Positions 7,276 to 14,595 of a DNA stretch of 16,394 bases are shown here, one piece after another (position 1 is the stretch's first letter; each line of letters opens with the position of its first letter). The DNA lies in the NCBI GenBank assembly GCA_000432335.1, contig HF995380.1, forward strand, positions 3,752 to 20,145. The letters are read 5' to 3'. Both the position numbers and the translations under genes were made by a program. The notes under the pieces were generated by a model, which made no database searches, was not told the DNA's origin, and worked only from the letters and a program-made list of their open reading frames with translations. The DNA comes from Firmicutes bacterium CAG:646. Its GTDB lineage: Bacteria; Bacillota; Clostridia; Lachnospirales; Lachnospiraceae.

Positions 7276-9069
7276 TTATTTATATAATGGTCCATATGTC
7301 TGGCATGCTCTGTAATCTGCACCTTCTTTATCCATTCCAAAGGCATTCCATGCTGCTGGACGGAAGATTTTTTCTTCCGGTACGTTGTGCATACAAACAG
7401 GAATTCTCAGCATAGAGCACATGGTGATCAGATCTGCTCCGATATGTCCATAGGAAATTGCTCCATGGTTAGCTCCCCAGTTGTTCATCACATCGTAAGC
7501 GGTCTTGAATGCGCCTTCTCCTGTACATCTCGGTGCAAACCAGGTACATGGCCATGTGTAATCCGTACGTTTCCACAATTTATCAGAAACTTCTTCCGGC
7601 AGGTTTACTGTCCATCCTTCTGCAATCTGCAAAACAGGTCCCAGTCCTTTGACAAGATTTAGACGAATCATAGTAGCCGGCATCTCTGCTTTTGTAACAA
7701 ATCTGGAGGAAAATCCGCCGCCACGGAAATATCCGTTATCTGCTGCATTCCATGTAGTAGCGTTCATAATCGCTTTCTGATCTTCCTCTGTTACGTTCCA
7801 CCACTCTTTCATAACACCGTTGCCATTCTCGTCTTTTGCCTCTCCACAGGCATCCAGACAGCAAGCGCCGGAGTTGATCAGATGGATAAATCCACCGTTT
7901 TCTTTTGCAACGCCTTCCAGATCGTATCCAGTTGCTTTCTTAACTGCTTCCGGGCTCCAATATGTACGAACGTCTGCGAACATCTGCGCGCGATTTGTCA
8001 GAAGTTTCATAAACATCATACCCAGACCATTCAGTACGTCGTTTTCTGTCGCCAGAATATATGGCTCTCTTGCGCCATTCCAGTCAAAGGAAGTGTTCAG
8101 AACTGCCTCTGCGAAGTCGCCGTTTGGATAGAAATCTGTCCACTGTCTCTGTCCCTGGAAACCAGCTGCCAGAGCATTATGTCCAATAGCTTCCTCAGAG
8201 AACTTCGGATCCAGCTTATCGCAGCCGTTCATCAGTTCTTTGATGATAACTGCCATTTTTACTACAAATTCAAACTGCTCTTCTTTTTTCTCCGGGCTCA
8301 TCTGCAATTCTTCCGGATTCTTATCAAATCCGATCTTGCAGGTTTCTTTTGCCCATTTCAGAGCTTTTTCAAATTCTTCATGATCGTAGATTCCTTCTGT
8401 CATACGACGGATAATTTCTACCTCGTCTACAGATTCCACTCGCATTCCCAGATAAGATTCAATGAAATCGGAATCAATAATAGAGCCGCCGATACCCATA
8501 CAGATAGAACCAATCTGCAGATAGGATTTTCCTCTCATGGAAGCTGCTGCAACTGCCGCGCGACCGAAGCGAAGTAATTTTTCCTGAACGTCTTCTGGAA
8601 TAGAAGTATCATCTGCTTCACATACATCGTGTCCATAAATACCAAATGCAGGAAGACCTTTCTGTGCATGTGTTGCCAGAACAGATGCCAGATATACAGC
8701 TCCCGGTCTTTCTGTACCGTTAAATCCCCATACCGCTTTGATGGTCTGTGGGTCCATATCCATCGTTTCAGAACCATAGCACCAACAAGGAGTGACTGTC
8801 ACTGTGATGTCTACGCCCTCTCTTCTGAATTTATCTGCACATGCTGCTGACTCTCCCACACGTCCAATCGTAGAATCTGCGATCACAACTTTTACCGGCT
8901 CGCCGTTGGAATATCTCAGATTTTCTTCAAATAATTTTGCTGCGGATTTTGCCATATTCATGGTCTGCTCTTCCAGAGATCCGCGCACGTCCAAAGCGCC
9001 TCTTCTTCCATCAATGGTAGGTCTGATACCGATAACCGGATAAGCGCCAATTAATCTGCTCTCTGCCAT
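7276..9069 (-). CDS. fucI: L-fucose isomerase
   Basis: Converts L-fucose to L-fuculose, the first committed step of fucose breakdown; members often accept D-arabinose. The 597-aa protein matches E. coli FucI (591 aa) along its length: N-terminal IGIRPTIDGRRGALDVRG block, GRVGESAACAD, CWCYGSETMDMD, the GFNGTERPGAVYLA segment, and the C-terminal NNWGANHGAISYGHIGADL block, whose histidine (about residue 535) should be the Mn-binding ligand equivalent to E. coli H528. I chose ATG 9069, nine residues inside the longest frame, because AGGAGGT lies 9 nt upstream. Monocistronic: it ends at the terminator 7221-7262. It is divergent from an AraC-family regulator, and fucU lies about 2 kb away. Confidence 0.96.
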   Translation of the reverse strand: MAESRLIGAYPVIGIRPTIDGRRGALDVRGSLEEQTMNMAKSAAKLFEENLRYSNGEPVKVVIADSTIGRVGESAACADKFRREGVDITVTVTPCWCYGSETMDMDPQTIKAVWGFNGTERPGAVYLASVLATHAQKGLPAFGIYGHDVCEADDTSIPEDVQEKLLRFGRAAVAAASMRGKSYLQIGSICMGIGGSIIDSDFIESYLGMRVESVDEVEIIRRMTEGIYDHEEFEKALKWAKETCKIGFDKNPEELQMSPEKKEEQFEFVVKMAVIIKELMNGCDKLDPKFSEEAIGHNALAAGFQGQRQWTDFYPNGDFAEAVLNTSFDWNGAREPYILATENDVLNGLGMMFMKLLTNRAQMFADVRTYWSPEAVKKATGYDLEGVAKENGGFIHLINSGACCLDACGEAKDENGNGVMKEWWNVTEEDQKAIMNATTWNAADNGYFRGGGFSSRFVTKAEMPATMIRLNLVKGLGPVLQIAEGWTVNLPEEVSDKLWKRTDYTWPCTWFAPRCTGEGAFKTAYDVMNNWGANHGAISYGHIGADLITMCSMLRIPVCMHNVPEEKIFRPAAWNAFGMDKEGADYRACQTYGPLYK

Positions 9070-9132
9070 AATAAAATACCTCCTGAAATTAGTCACAATA
9101 CTGAACTGTGTTACTCAACATTTGATATTGTA

Positions 9133-9138
9133 ATTATA
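9133..9138 (-). promoter_or_regulatory. -10 box of the fucI promoter
   Basis: Perfect TATAAT on the minus strand, with no recognisable -35 17 nt upstream (GAGAAG at 9156-9161). That suggests dependence on an activator, plausibly the adjacent AraC-family protein. An imperfect 15-bp palindrome (9116-9130, CAACATTTGATATTG) overlaps the expected start of transcription. Confidence 0.5.
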
Positions 9139-9162
9139 CTGCTGTTCTTTTCTTTCTTCTCG

Positions 9163-9171
9163 TGTTATAAT
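9163..9171 (+). promoter_or_regulatory. Extended -10 promoter of the AraC-family gene
   Basis: TGTTATAAT on the plus strand is a perfect extended -10 (TG, one base, TATAAT at 9166-9171). The -35 position (about 9143-9148) is poor, as is usual for extended -10 promoters. The leader to ATG 9243 is about 65 nt. The presumed -35 zones of this promoter and of fucI overlap in 9139-9165. Confidence 0.6.
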
Positions 9172-9242
9172 AGCTAAAAACATAAGGATATTCACCTTTT
9201 TTATCATTCCGTCATTTTATCCAACTTTGGAGGTTGTTTTTT

Positions 9243-10094
9243 ATGCAATATTACAATTACAGTGAAAATAAACAGAGAGGAACTTTCGATTTTCCCTTTG
9301 AACTTTATCATGTAGACAGTTCTCATGCCCGCTACGTCATGTCTTACCATTGGCATGTGGAATATGAGATTATCCGCATTCTGGAAGGCTCCCTTCACGT
9401 AACGATGGACGAGAAAGATTTTATCGCCGAGCCGGGGGATATTGTCTTCGTAAACAGCGGCGTCCTTCATTCTGGCGAACCTCTGGATTGCATTTACCAG
9501 TGTCTGGTCTTTGACTTAAATGCTTTTCAAAAGCAAAATGCCCGCTGTTCCACCTATATTCAAAAGATTCTCGATCATTCCGCTTTCGTCTATCACCATT
9601 TCACCTCGAAAAATGAGCAGGTACATCAGGTGATCTGGAATATTTTTGAAGCTATGGAAGGTAAAAAGAATGGTTATGAAATGATTGTGTTTGGAGAATT
9701 GTATCACTTTTTTGGTCTTATATTTTCCCACCATCTGTATTTTTCCGACTCCCCCCAGGATCGGAGAGATTATCGGAGGGTAATGCAATTAAAAAAAGTT
9801 CTGGACTACATGGAAGCCAATTATGCCTCTTCCGTGACCTTAGAACAGCTTTCCTCCTCCGTTCATATGTCACCGAAATATTTTTGCCGTTTTTTTTATC
9901 AGATGACACACCGAACTCCTATCGACTATCTGAATTATCAGCGGATCGAACACGCCAGCTACCAGCTTGCCACCACGGATGCCTCGGTAACGGAAGTGGC
10001 TTATAACTGCGGCTTTAATGACCTGAGTTATTTTATTAAGACTTACAAAAAATACAAGGGCGTCACCCCCGGTAAAATGAAAATCCGGATATAG
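9243..10094 (+). CDS. AraC-family transcriptional regulator, probably of fucose genes
   Basis: A 283-aa one-component regulator. The N-terminal cupin-like sensor (about residues 20-85) shows the usual HWHVEYEI histidines, ILEGSLHV, and PGDIVFVNSGVLHSG. The C-terminal AraC DNA-binding domain (about 180-283) has both helix-turn-helix units: TLEQLSSSVHMSPKYFCRFF and SVTEVAYNCGFNDLSYFIKTY, then the closing KYKGVTPGKMK. The start is ATG 9243, 9 nt after GGAGG (9229-9233); a TTG at 9234 abuts that site and is unlikely. It is divergent from fucI with overlapping promoters, so it most likely senses fucose or a fucose-derived metabolite and controls fucI, perhaps also fucU and pdu; the ligand is inferred from context only. 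It ends immediately before the hairpin 10095-10239. Confidence 0.92.
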   Translation: MQYYNYSENKQRGTFDFPFELYHVDSSHARYVMSYHWHVEYEIIRILEGSLHVTMDEKDFIAEPGDIVFVNSGVLHSGEPLDCIYQCLVFDLNAFQKQNARCSTYIQKILDHSAFVYHHFTSKNEQVHQVIWNIFEAMEGKKNGYEMIVFGELYHFFGLIFSHHLYFSDSPQDRRDYRRVMQLKKVLDYMEANYASSVTLEQLSSSVHMSPKYFCRFFYQMTHRTPIDYLNYQRIEHASYQLATTDASVTEVAYNCGFNDLSYFIKTYKKYKGVTPGKMKIRI

Positions 10095-10239
10095 AAAAAC
10101 TGCCGCACTTGGAATTTCGCAGGAATATTTATGCACAATCAAACGAATTTGTCGAGCACATCTTTGAGACTTCAGGCTCAAAGTGAGCGCAGACTGAGTT
10201 TGATGGCATAAATATTCTTCTAAAATTCAAGTGCGGCAG
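10095..10239. terminator. Long terminator-like hairpin carrying a repeat core, copy 2
   Basis: A perfect 12-bp outer stem (10100-10111, CTGCCGCACTTG, with 10228-10239) is followed inward by AATTT/AAATT, GAATATTTATGC/GCATAAATATTC and ATCAAAC/GTTTGAT, enclosing the 55-nt core. On the minus strand five Ts follow (10099-10095), a good intrinsic terminator for the lipoprotein end of the pdu operon. On plus the tail is only weakly T-rich, so termination of the AraC gene is less certain. It lies between convergent genes, as does copy 1. Confidence 0.75.
10144..10198 (-). repeat. 55-nt repeat core, copy 2 (inverted)
   Basis: The reverse complement is identical to 5296-5350 over 55 nt. Outside the core, the block GAATATTTAT/ATAAATATTC is also shared in both arms, while the bases between it and the core differ between the copies yet still pair within each copy. 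On the minus strand, the sense of the pdu transcript, the core reads as it does in the fucU transcript. Confidence 0.9.
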
Positions 10240-10255
10240 CCTTATCTGTTCATAA

Positions 10256-10969
10256 TCATTTATTTACTTCCACAAGTTCCAATCCTGTTTCTGTCTGAAA
10301 GGATTTTGCCCACTCCGGATCGCGATAAAATACAATGCACTCCTGATATCCATCTCCGGCAAAATATAGCTGTTTGCCATTTCCATATTTTTTTATGATC
10401 TCGTTTAATTCATTGGCAACATTCAGATCAAACCAATCATCTTCCACTGCTGCTTCCAATGTAAATTGTTTATTTTTCCATTCAAAGGTAACTGTTCGCT
10501 TCCCTGTTCCCTCTTCCCAATTCATTTGGCTGGTATCTTCCTGTATATTTTTAAAGTCAAGTTCTTCTTTATCTAAAGATGAAATCCCTGTTAAAAAATC
10601 TGTATACATTTTATCTACATTGAAAACCTCTGCATCAAATGCATACACACCATTTTCATCAGGAGTCCAGGTCATATTTTCAAAGTCATATTCCCCATCC
10701 CCCAAGACAGTTAATAAATCTGCTGCCTTATCAATTATGACTTCCGGCGGCATTTCCAGATACCATTTTTCCATTTTTTCAATCAGCTCCGGCGTTATTC
10801 CCTGTATCCCGTACTTTTCAAAAATTTCCCCATATTCTTTATAACTTTTTTGCATCTTCTTTTCTCCTCTCATATCCTTTGGCTGCAAACTACAGCCGCT
10901 AAAACATAATAAGATACTTACAAAAAACACGAAAATTCTTATAGCAAATACAGATCTCATCTTTTTCAT
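10256..10969 (-). CDS. Putative lipoprotein, 237 aa, function unknown
   Basis: A basic start (MKKMRS), a hydrophobic stretch (about residues 7-23) and a lipobox-like FSGC with C26 mark a probable lipoprotein anchored on the outer face of the membrane. The -3 residue is phenylalanine, off consensus, so processing is likely rather than certain. The mature part is acidic and rich in aromatic residues, without a motif I recognise; the segments after about residue 90 (YDFENMTWTPDENGVYAF, KRTVTFEWKNKQFTLEA) look like beta structure. ATG 10969 follows a GAGGT site and lies 16 nt after the DUF4234-like gene, so it is probably the last gene of the pdu transcript, ending at hairpin 10095-10239. Codon choice looks more AT-rich than in the pdu genes, hinting at a separate origin. 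Confidence 0.78.
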   Translation of the reverse strand: MKKMRSVFAIRIFVFFVSILLCFSGCSLQPKDMRGEKKMQKSYKEYGEIFEKYGIQGITPELIEKMEKWYLEMPPEVIIDKAADLLTVLGDGEYDFENMTWTPDENGVYAFDAEVFNVDKMYTDFLTGISSLDKEELDFKNIQEDTSQMNWEEGTGKRTVTFEWKNKQFTLEAAVEDDWFDLNVANELNEIIKKYGNGKQLYFAGDGYQECIVFYRDPEWAKSFQTETGLELVEVNK

Positions 10970-10985
10970 TTTACCGGTACCTCAT

Positions 10986-11390
10986 TTAATAATTTCCATA
11001 TCCGCCGTTCTGGATGTTATAACCCGGTGCGATCTGATTGACCATATGAATCATCAAATAGTATCCATAATAGGTAGCCAAAGAACAGGTAATCATTCCC
11101 AGTAATCCCCACAAAAGCAATGTGCTTCCATTTTCCTGAAACTGTACTCCATATCGTCCTGCATTTGCCTGCAGTCGATTTCCCTGTTTGTACATCCAGT
11201 AATACGTGTAAATTCCACAGGTAAGGATTCCCAGAATGACTACTATAATGTAATTCGGTACATCCTGTCCGTCTCCTGCGCAGATTCTGTTTACATCTTC
11301 ATTCCAGACGTACCAGAAAAACAATCCGTAAAGTCCGCAGGTAATAATATTGAGTATCAAGAACATTACAAAATCTCTCTGCTTTATCAT
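10986..11390 (-). CDS. DUF4234-like small membrane protein
   Basis: A 134-aa integral membrane protein with three hydrophobic segments (about 7-29, 46-67, 91-115). Each holds a version of the same motif: ITCGLYGLFFW, LTCGIYTYYW and ITCSLATYYG. This TCGxYxxYW signature is what I associate with DUF4234; the domain has no known function. The C-terminal tail is rich in glycine, asparagine and tyrosine. Its ATG overlaps the pduO stop (ATGA, 11387-11390), implying translational coupling to pduO, and the lipoprotein gene follows 16 nt later. The two may work together at the membrane. Why they are tied to a cytosolic B12 enzyme operon is unclear. The family call is from motif memory, not a search. 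Confidence 0.78.
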   Translation of the reverse strand: MIKQRDFVMFLILNIITCGLYGLFFWYVWNEDVNRICAGDGQDVPNYIIVVILGILTCGIYTYYWMYKQGNRLQANAGRYGVQFQENGSTLLLWGLLGMITCSLATYYGYYLMIHMVNQIAPGYNIQNGGYGNY

Positions 11391-12415
11391 GTCCTGCTTT
11401 CCCCTCCTAACACTTCCGGCAATATGGAAAGCGCATATTCTGCAAGGCTGTGGTCTTCCTCACCGGTTCCACCGGAAATTCCCAGCCCGCCGATGATCGC
11501 TCCCTGCCAGATCAGAGGAACACCGCCGCCAAAAATCACGATTTTTCCTCCATCCAGTCCTTCCAGCCCATAAAAGGTCTGTCCAGGCTGCGCCAATTTG
11601 GAAAGCTCCATGGTAGACATTTTCACTGCCACAGACGTATACGCTTTTTTCATCGCCACATCAAAACTTACAAGAAAGGCTCCGTCCATCACATGAACGG
11701 CGACGGGATTTCCCTCCGGTCCGCATACGGCGATCACCGCCCGTTTCCCTCTCCGCTTTGCTTCCTCCTCGATTTTCTGAATCAGTTTTTTGGAAAGCTC
11801 CAGCGTCATACGTCCCTGTCCCATCCGCAGCAATACCTGCTGGATCAGTTCTTCTTCTTTTCCTTTTTCCATGCTCCGCGCTTCTCCTGTCCCTGTTGTT
11901 TTCTGACTGCCGCTATCCTCAGCCTCATAAGACCGCGCCAGCACATAAAAATAATCTGCCAGTCGATTCATATATTTTCTGGCGCCTGTGTCGCTGCCAA
12001 ATTTCACACTCACTGCCGCCAGACGTCTCTCTGCTCTTCTGGCAACGGTTCTTGTCACATCCAACTGCGCGGAAATGGGATTGGCTCCGGGAAGGATGAA
12101 TTTCTTCGGCCGTTCAAAAGAAGCCTCCAAACGGTCAATCTCCTGTTCCAGTTCCAGAATCTTCTCTTCTTTCAGCTTGTATTTCATATTATAAGAATCT
12201 GCAATTCCCGCCATGATGGTCATGAGATTCTGCTGGATTTTTTCCAGAAAAGAAAGCGCCTGCCTATCCTGCAGTCTGGTTTTTAACAGACCGATATGAC
12301 TGGTGAGCTCATCCATGGTTCCCATCACCTCTACCCGGTCATCGGATTTCGTTATATTTTTTGTATGGACCAGGCTGGTTGTGCCTGCATCTCCTGTTTT
12401 CGTGTAAATCTTCAT
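11387..12415 (-). CDS. pduO: PduO-type ATP:cob(I)alamin adenosyltransferase with C-terminal GlcG/HbpS domain
   Basis: Makes adenosylcobalamin, the cofactor of the diol dehydratase encoded upstream. The 342-aa protein has two parts. Residues 1-165 are the PduO adenosyltransferase: TKTGDAGTTSL (5-15) for ATP binding, MGTMDEL (31-37), and RTVARRAER (122-130). After a charged, low-complexity linker (about 168-188), residues 190-337 form a GlcG/HbpS-like domain with MTLELSKKL, VAVHVMDGA, AYTSVA, FGGGVPL and GAIIGGLGISGG. This arrangement matches full-length Salmonella PduO (about 336 aa), whose C-terminal domain is reported to bind heme. Its start overlaps the pduH stop and its stop overlaps the start of the membrane-protein gene, each by 4 bp. 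Identity is secure. Confidence 0.95.
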   Translation of the reverse strand: MKIYTKTGDAGTTSLVHTKNITKSDDRVEVMGTMDELTSHIGLLKTRLQDRQALSFLEKIQQNLMTIMAGIADSYNMKYKLKEEKILELEQEIDRLEASFERPKKFILPGANPISAQLDVTRTVARRAERRLAAVSVKFGSDTGARKYMNRLADYFYVLARSYEAEDSGSQKTTGTGEARSMEKGKEEELIQQVLLRMGQGRMTLELSKKLIQKIEEEAKRRGKRAVIAVCGPEGNPVAVHVMDGAFLVSFDVAMKKAYTSVAVKMSTMELSKLAQPGQTFYGLEGLDGGKIVIFGGGVPLIWQGAIIGGLGISGGTGEEDHSLAEYALSILPEVLGGESRT

Positions 12416-12771
12416 TCCCGTTCATCTCCGAACTTTTGGTATAATTGCTTAAACGGCATTTTCTTTACCGCCCGAGCGCTGTTGGCGCCCAGATTTCTGC
12501 ACTGCCAGAATCTTGGGGTGTCCAGTTCAAATACATTTCTCCCTTTAGGAAGACGGCTCATCTGCATGGCGATCCTTTCGCCGTCAATACCAATTCCGAC
12601 CCCCAGCATAGATTCTGCCGCCGCCAAATATGCAAGTTCATCCAGACAGTCCTCTCTCTGGCGAACTTCATAGAGGACGCCTTCTTCTTCAATTCCAGCG
12701 CAGACTTCCCTCAGATAATCCTGGTCTGGATTCCTGCTGTATATGAGGATTGCCGGTTTTTGAACGATCAT
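12412..12771 (-). CDS. pduH: Diol/glycerol dehydratase reactivase small subunit
   Basis: The beta subunit of the chaperone-like reactivating factor, which with PduG releases damaged cobalamin from the dehydratase. It is 119 aa, in the family range (Klebsiella DdrB/GdrB about 117-125). Its fold is related to the dehydratase medium subunit, consistent with the visible similarity to PduD: GIEEEGVLYEV and GVGIGIDGERIAMQMSRLP here, against GIEEEGIHSRV and GIGIGIQSKGTTVIHQKDL in PduD. ATG 12771 overlaps the pduG stop (ATGA); a longer frame from 12864 would run back into pduG and is rejected. The stop overlaps the pduO start by 4 bp. Confidence 0.93.
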   Translation of the reverse strand: MIVQKPAILIYSRNPDQDYLREVCAGIEEEGVLYEVRQREDCLDELAYLAAAESMLGVGIGIDGERIAMQMSRLPKGRNVFELDTPRFWQCRNLGANSARAVKKMPFKQLYQKFGDERE

Positions 12772-14591
12772 AAACCTTCCTCCCTTCCCAGACTGGAAAG
12801 AAGAAGCCCTGTTGCCACTGCATTTCTGGGACCTTCCTGTCCCCGGATATTTCCTCTGCCACACACGATGCGGTATTCTGCCAAGATCTGGGTGAGCATC
12901 TCAGGAATTTCAAAGTCCTCTGCCGAACCTCCCACCAGCACTACATTGGAAATATTTTTCAGGTTATGTTCCGGCGCCACTTTTTCCAGCGCTCGCAGCG
13001 CATTCGTCACAAATACCTTTTCCTTTGCTTCCCGGCGCACCTGACGGATACGTTCCATAGGAATATCTTCTTCTATTTTAAGGAGCTCCCCCGGCGCCAA
13101 AAGCACCACATGCCCGTAATAGCGGGGATCGATAGAATCCTGAAAAAATTCCATTGCGCCATTTTCCAGCCGCATATGAAACAGACTTTCTACCTTTGCC
13201 AGCGGATATTTTTTAATCTGCTCTGCCGTTGCCCGGCTCTTAAATCCCAATTCTGTCTGAATCAGCATGGATACCAGTTCACCGGCTCCCGCCTGATGAG
13301 TGGTTTTCACTGTTCCATCTGCATCCAACAAAGCTGCATCTGTAGAACCGCCGCCCATGTCCAGAATCGCCAGTGGCAGCTGCGTTCCCGGTGTGGTAAG
13401 CGCTCCCAGAGATGCCATCACCGCCTCCACCCCTGCCACTTTTCCTTTCAGATGCAATTCCTCTTCTAACTTCTCTGCGATCTGTTCCATGGGAAGATGA
13501 TGGGTTTTTACCATAGCTGCGATTCCCACCGCTTTTTCCATGCAGGTTTCTCCTGCCAGAGAGCCGGATATTTCCACCGGCGCCATGGTATCTACTGCCA
13601 GAAGATCGGTGATCCGGATCTTCTCTTTCGTTTCCCCGGAAACTTTCGCCATATTTTCCCGAATATTGTGGAACATATTTCCCACATTCGTTTCCGGCTG
13701 TCCCACAATATCCAGAATATCTCCTGCTTTCTGAAGGCTTTTCATGATCTTTACGCCCCCTGCGTCGATACTCACGGAAACTTCCCGATCTCCCCGGATG
13801 GAAATTTCACCGGCGGGAAGCTGATGTTCCTGCACATTTCCATGGGGCGTACGGATCACCACGGCGCTGCGTTTCCCCACCAGACTCTTCGCTATGGGAG
13901 TCACCATTCTGGTCTCCTCCCCATCCAGCCCCAGCAGCGTAGCGATTCCATAAGGATTGGAAAGCATTCGGACACCCGTTCCCGGGAGCGCCACCTCGAT
14001 AGCCGCCTGTTTTCCCTCCGGTATCCGGTCAATATAGCGTACCTCATCCACAATGGGAAGGTTGTCTTTCAGACGATTTTCCACCAGCACCGCCTCATCT
14101 GCCTGCAAAATCAGTCCTCGGATATTTTTCTCTGGAATATACTGGTTCAGCTTATCTGCTGCCGCTTCATAGGAAAAGGTTTCCGGTACAATCACCAGAT
14201 ACGGCTTTTCCCGCTCTGCCTGATACAGATGTTCCAGACGGATCAGCTCGCCTACCGCCTGTCCTTCCCCCGCAGGTGTGGAGGGGTTATGACCGATCAT
14301 GGAGGACTCCGTGATGATTGTCTCGGTGATGGTTTCCATCGCCGTATCCCCGATTACCGGAGCCGCCTCGTTCAGGCGCACCTCGTCCAGATCTTCCAAA
14401 GTACAGTCAATCTTTTCCAGCGCCTCCAAAAGTGCCGCTTTGACTCCCTGTACATTTGGCAGTGTTCCCTTCGTCCCCGTAGTCATCCGGGAGGCAGAAG
14501 CCAGAAAACGAAAAGCTCCATTTTCCTCTAAACTGCCGATACACACCTCTGTTGTGGAATTTCCAATATCAACACCTGCGATCAGTTTCAC
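12768..14591 (-). CDS. pduG: Diol/glycerol dehydratase reactivase large subunit
   Basis: The ATP-dependent alpha subunit of the reactivating factor (607 aa; Salmonella PduG 610, Klebsiella GdrA 607). The ATPase fold of the Hsp70/actin type is shown by the phosphate-1 motif GVDIGNSTTEV (6-16), the phosphate-2 motif DMGGGSTD (411-418) and the adenosine-type motif LVGGSAEDFEIP (552-563). It frees inactivated cobalamin from PduCDE in exchange for fresh cofactor. The start codon is GTG at 14591; GAGG, which overlaps the pduE stop region, lies 7 nt upstream, and the genes are 4 nt apart. The stop overlaps the pduH start. Identity is secure; substrate preference (propanediol or glycerol) cannot be read from it. 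Confidence 0.96.
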   Translation of the reverse strand: MKLIAGVDIGNSTTEVCIGSLEENGAFRFLASASRMTTGTKGTLPNVQGVKAALLEALEKIDCTLEDLDEVRLNEAAPVIGDTAMETITETIITESSMIGHNPSTPAGEGQAVGELIRLEHLYQAEREKPYLVIVPETFSYEAAADKLNQYIPEKNIRGLILQADEAVLVENRLKDNLPIVDEVRYIDRIPEGKQAAIEVALPGTGVRMLSNPYGIATLLGLDGEETRMVTPIAKSLVGKRSAVVIRTPHGNVQEHQLPAGEISIRGDREVSVSIDAGGVKIMKSLQKAGDILDIVGQPETNVGNMFHNIRENMAKVSGETKEKIRITDLLAVDTMAPVEISGSLAGETCMEKAVGIAAMVKTHHLPMEQIAEKLEEELHLKGKVAGVEAVMASLGALTTPGTQLPLAILDMGGGSTDAALLDADGTVKTTHQAGAGELVSMLIQTELGFKSRATAEQIKKYPLAKVESLFHMRLENGAMEFFQDSIDPRYYGHVVLLAPGELLKIEEDIPMERIRQVRREAKEKVFVTNALRALEKVAPEHNLKNISNVVLVGGSAEDFEIPEMLTQILAEYRIVCGRGNIRGQEGPRNAVATGLLLSSLGREEGL

Positions 14592-14595
14592 TTTC

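Noticed and set aside
7030..7287. An 85-aa frame with internal repeats (VVTFFQK / IVTFFQK) on the plus strand
   Set aside because: Starts at TTG without a ribosome binding site, runs through the fucI terminator hairpin into fucI, and its protein repeat is simply the translation of the 93-bp direct repeat in AT-rich DNA.
9870..10181. A minus-strand frame over the end of the AraC-family gene and the repeat
   Set aside because: Antisense shadow of the DNA-binding domain; no start signal and composition explained by the opposite strand.
5250..10239. Composite transposon with the two repeats as its ends
   Set aside because: The cores are 55 nt inside hairpins between genes, there is no transposase or integrase, and the enclosed genes are ordinary metabolic genes. 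No target-site duplication is apparent.
12445..14531. Long plus-strand frames opposite pduG and pduH
   Set aside because: Shadows of GC-richer genes on the minus strand; no ribosome binding sites, no recognisable protein features, and the minus-strand proteins match known families end to end.
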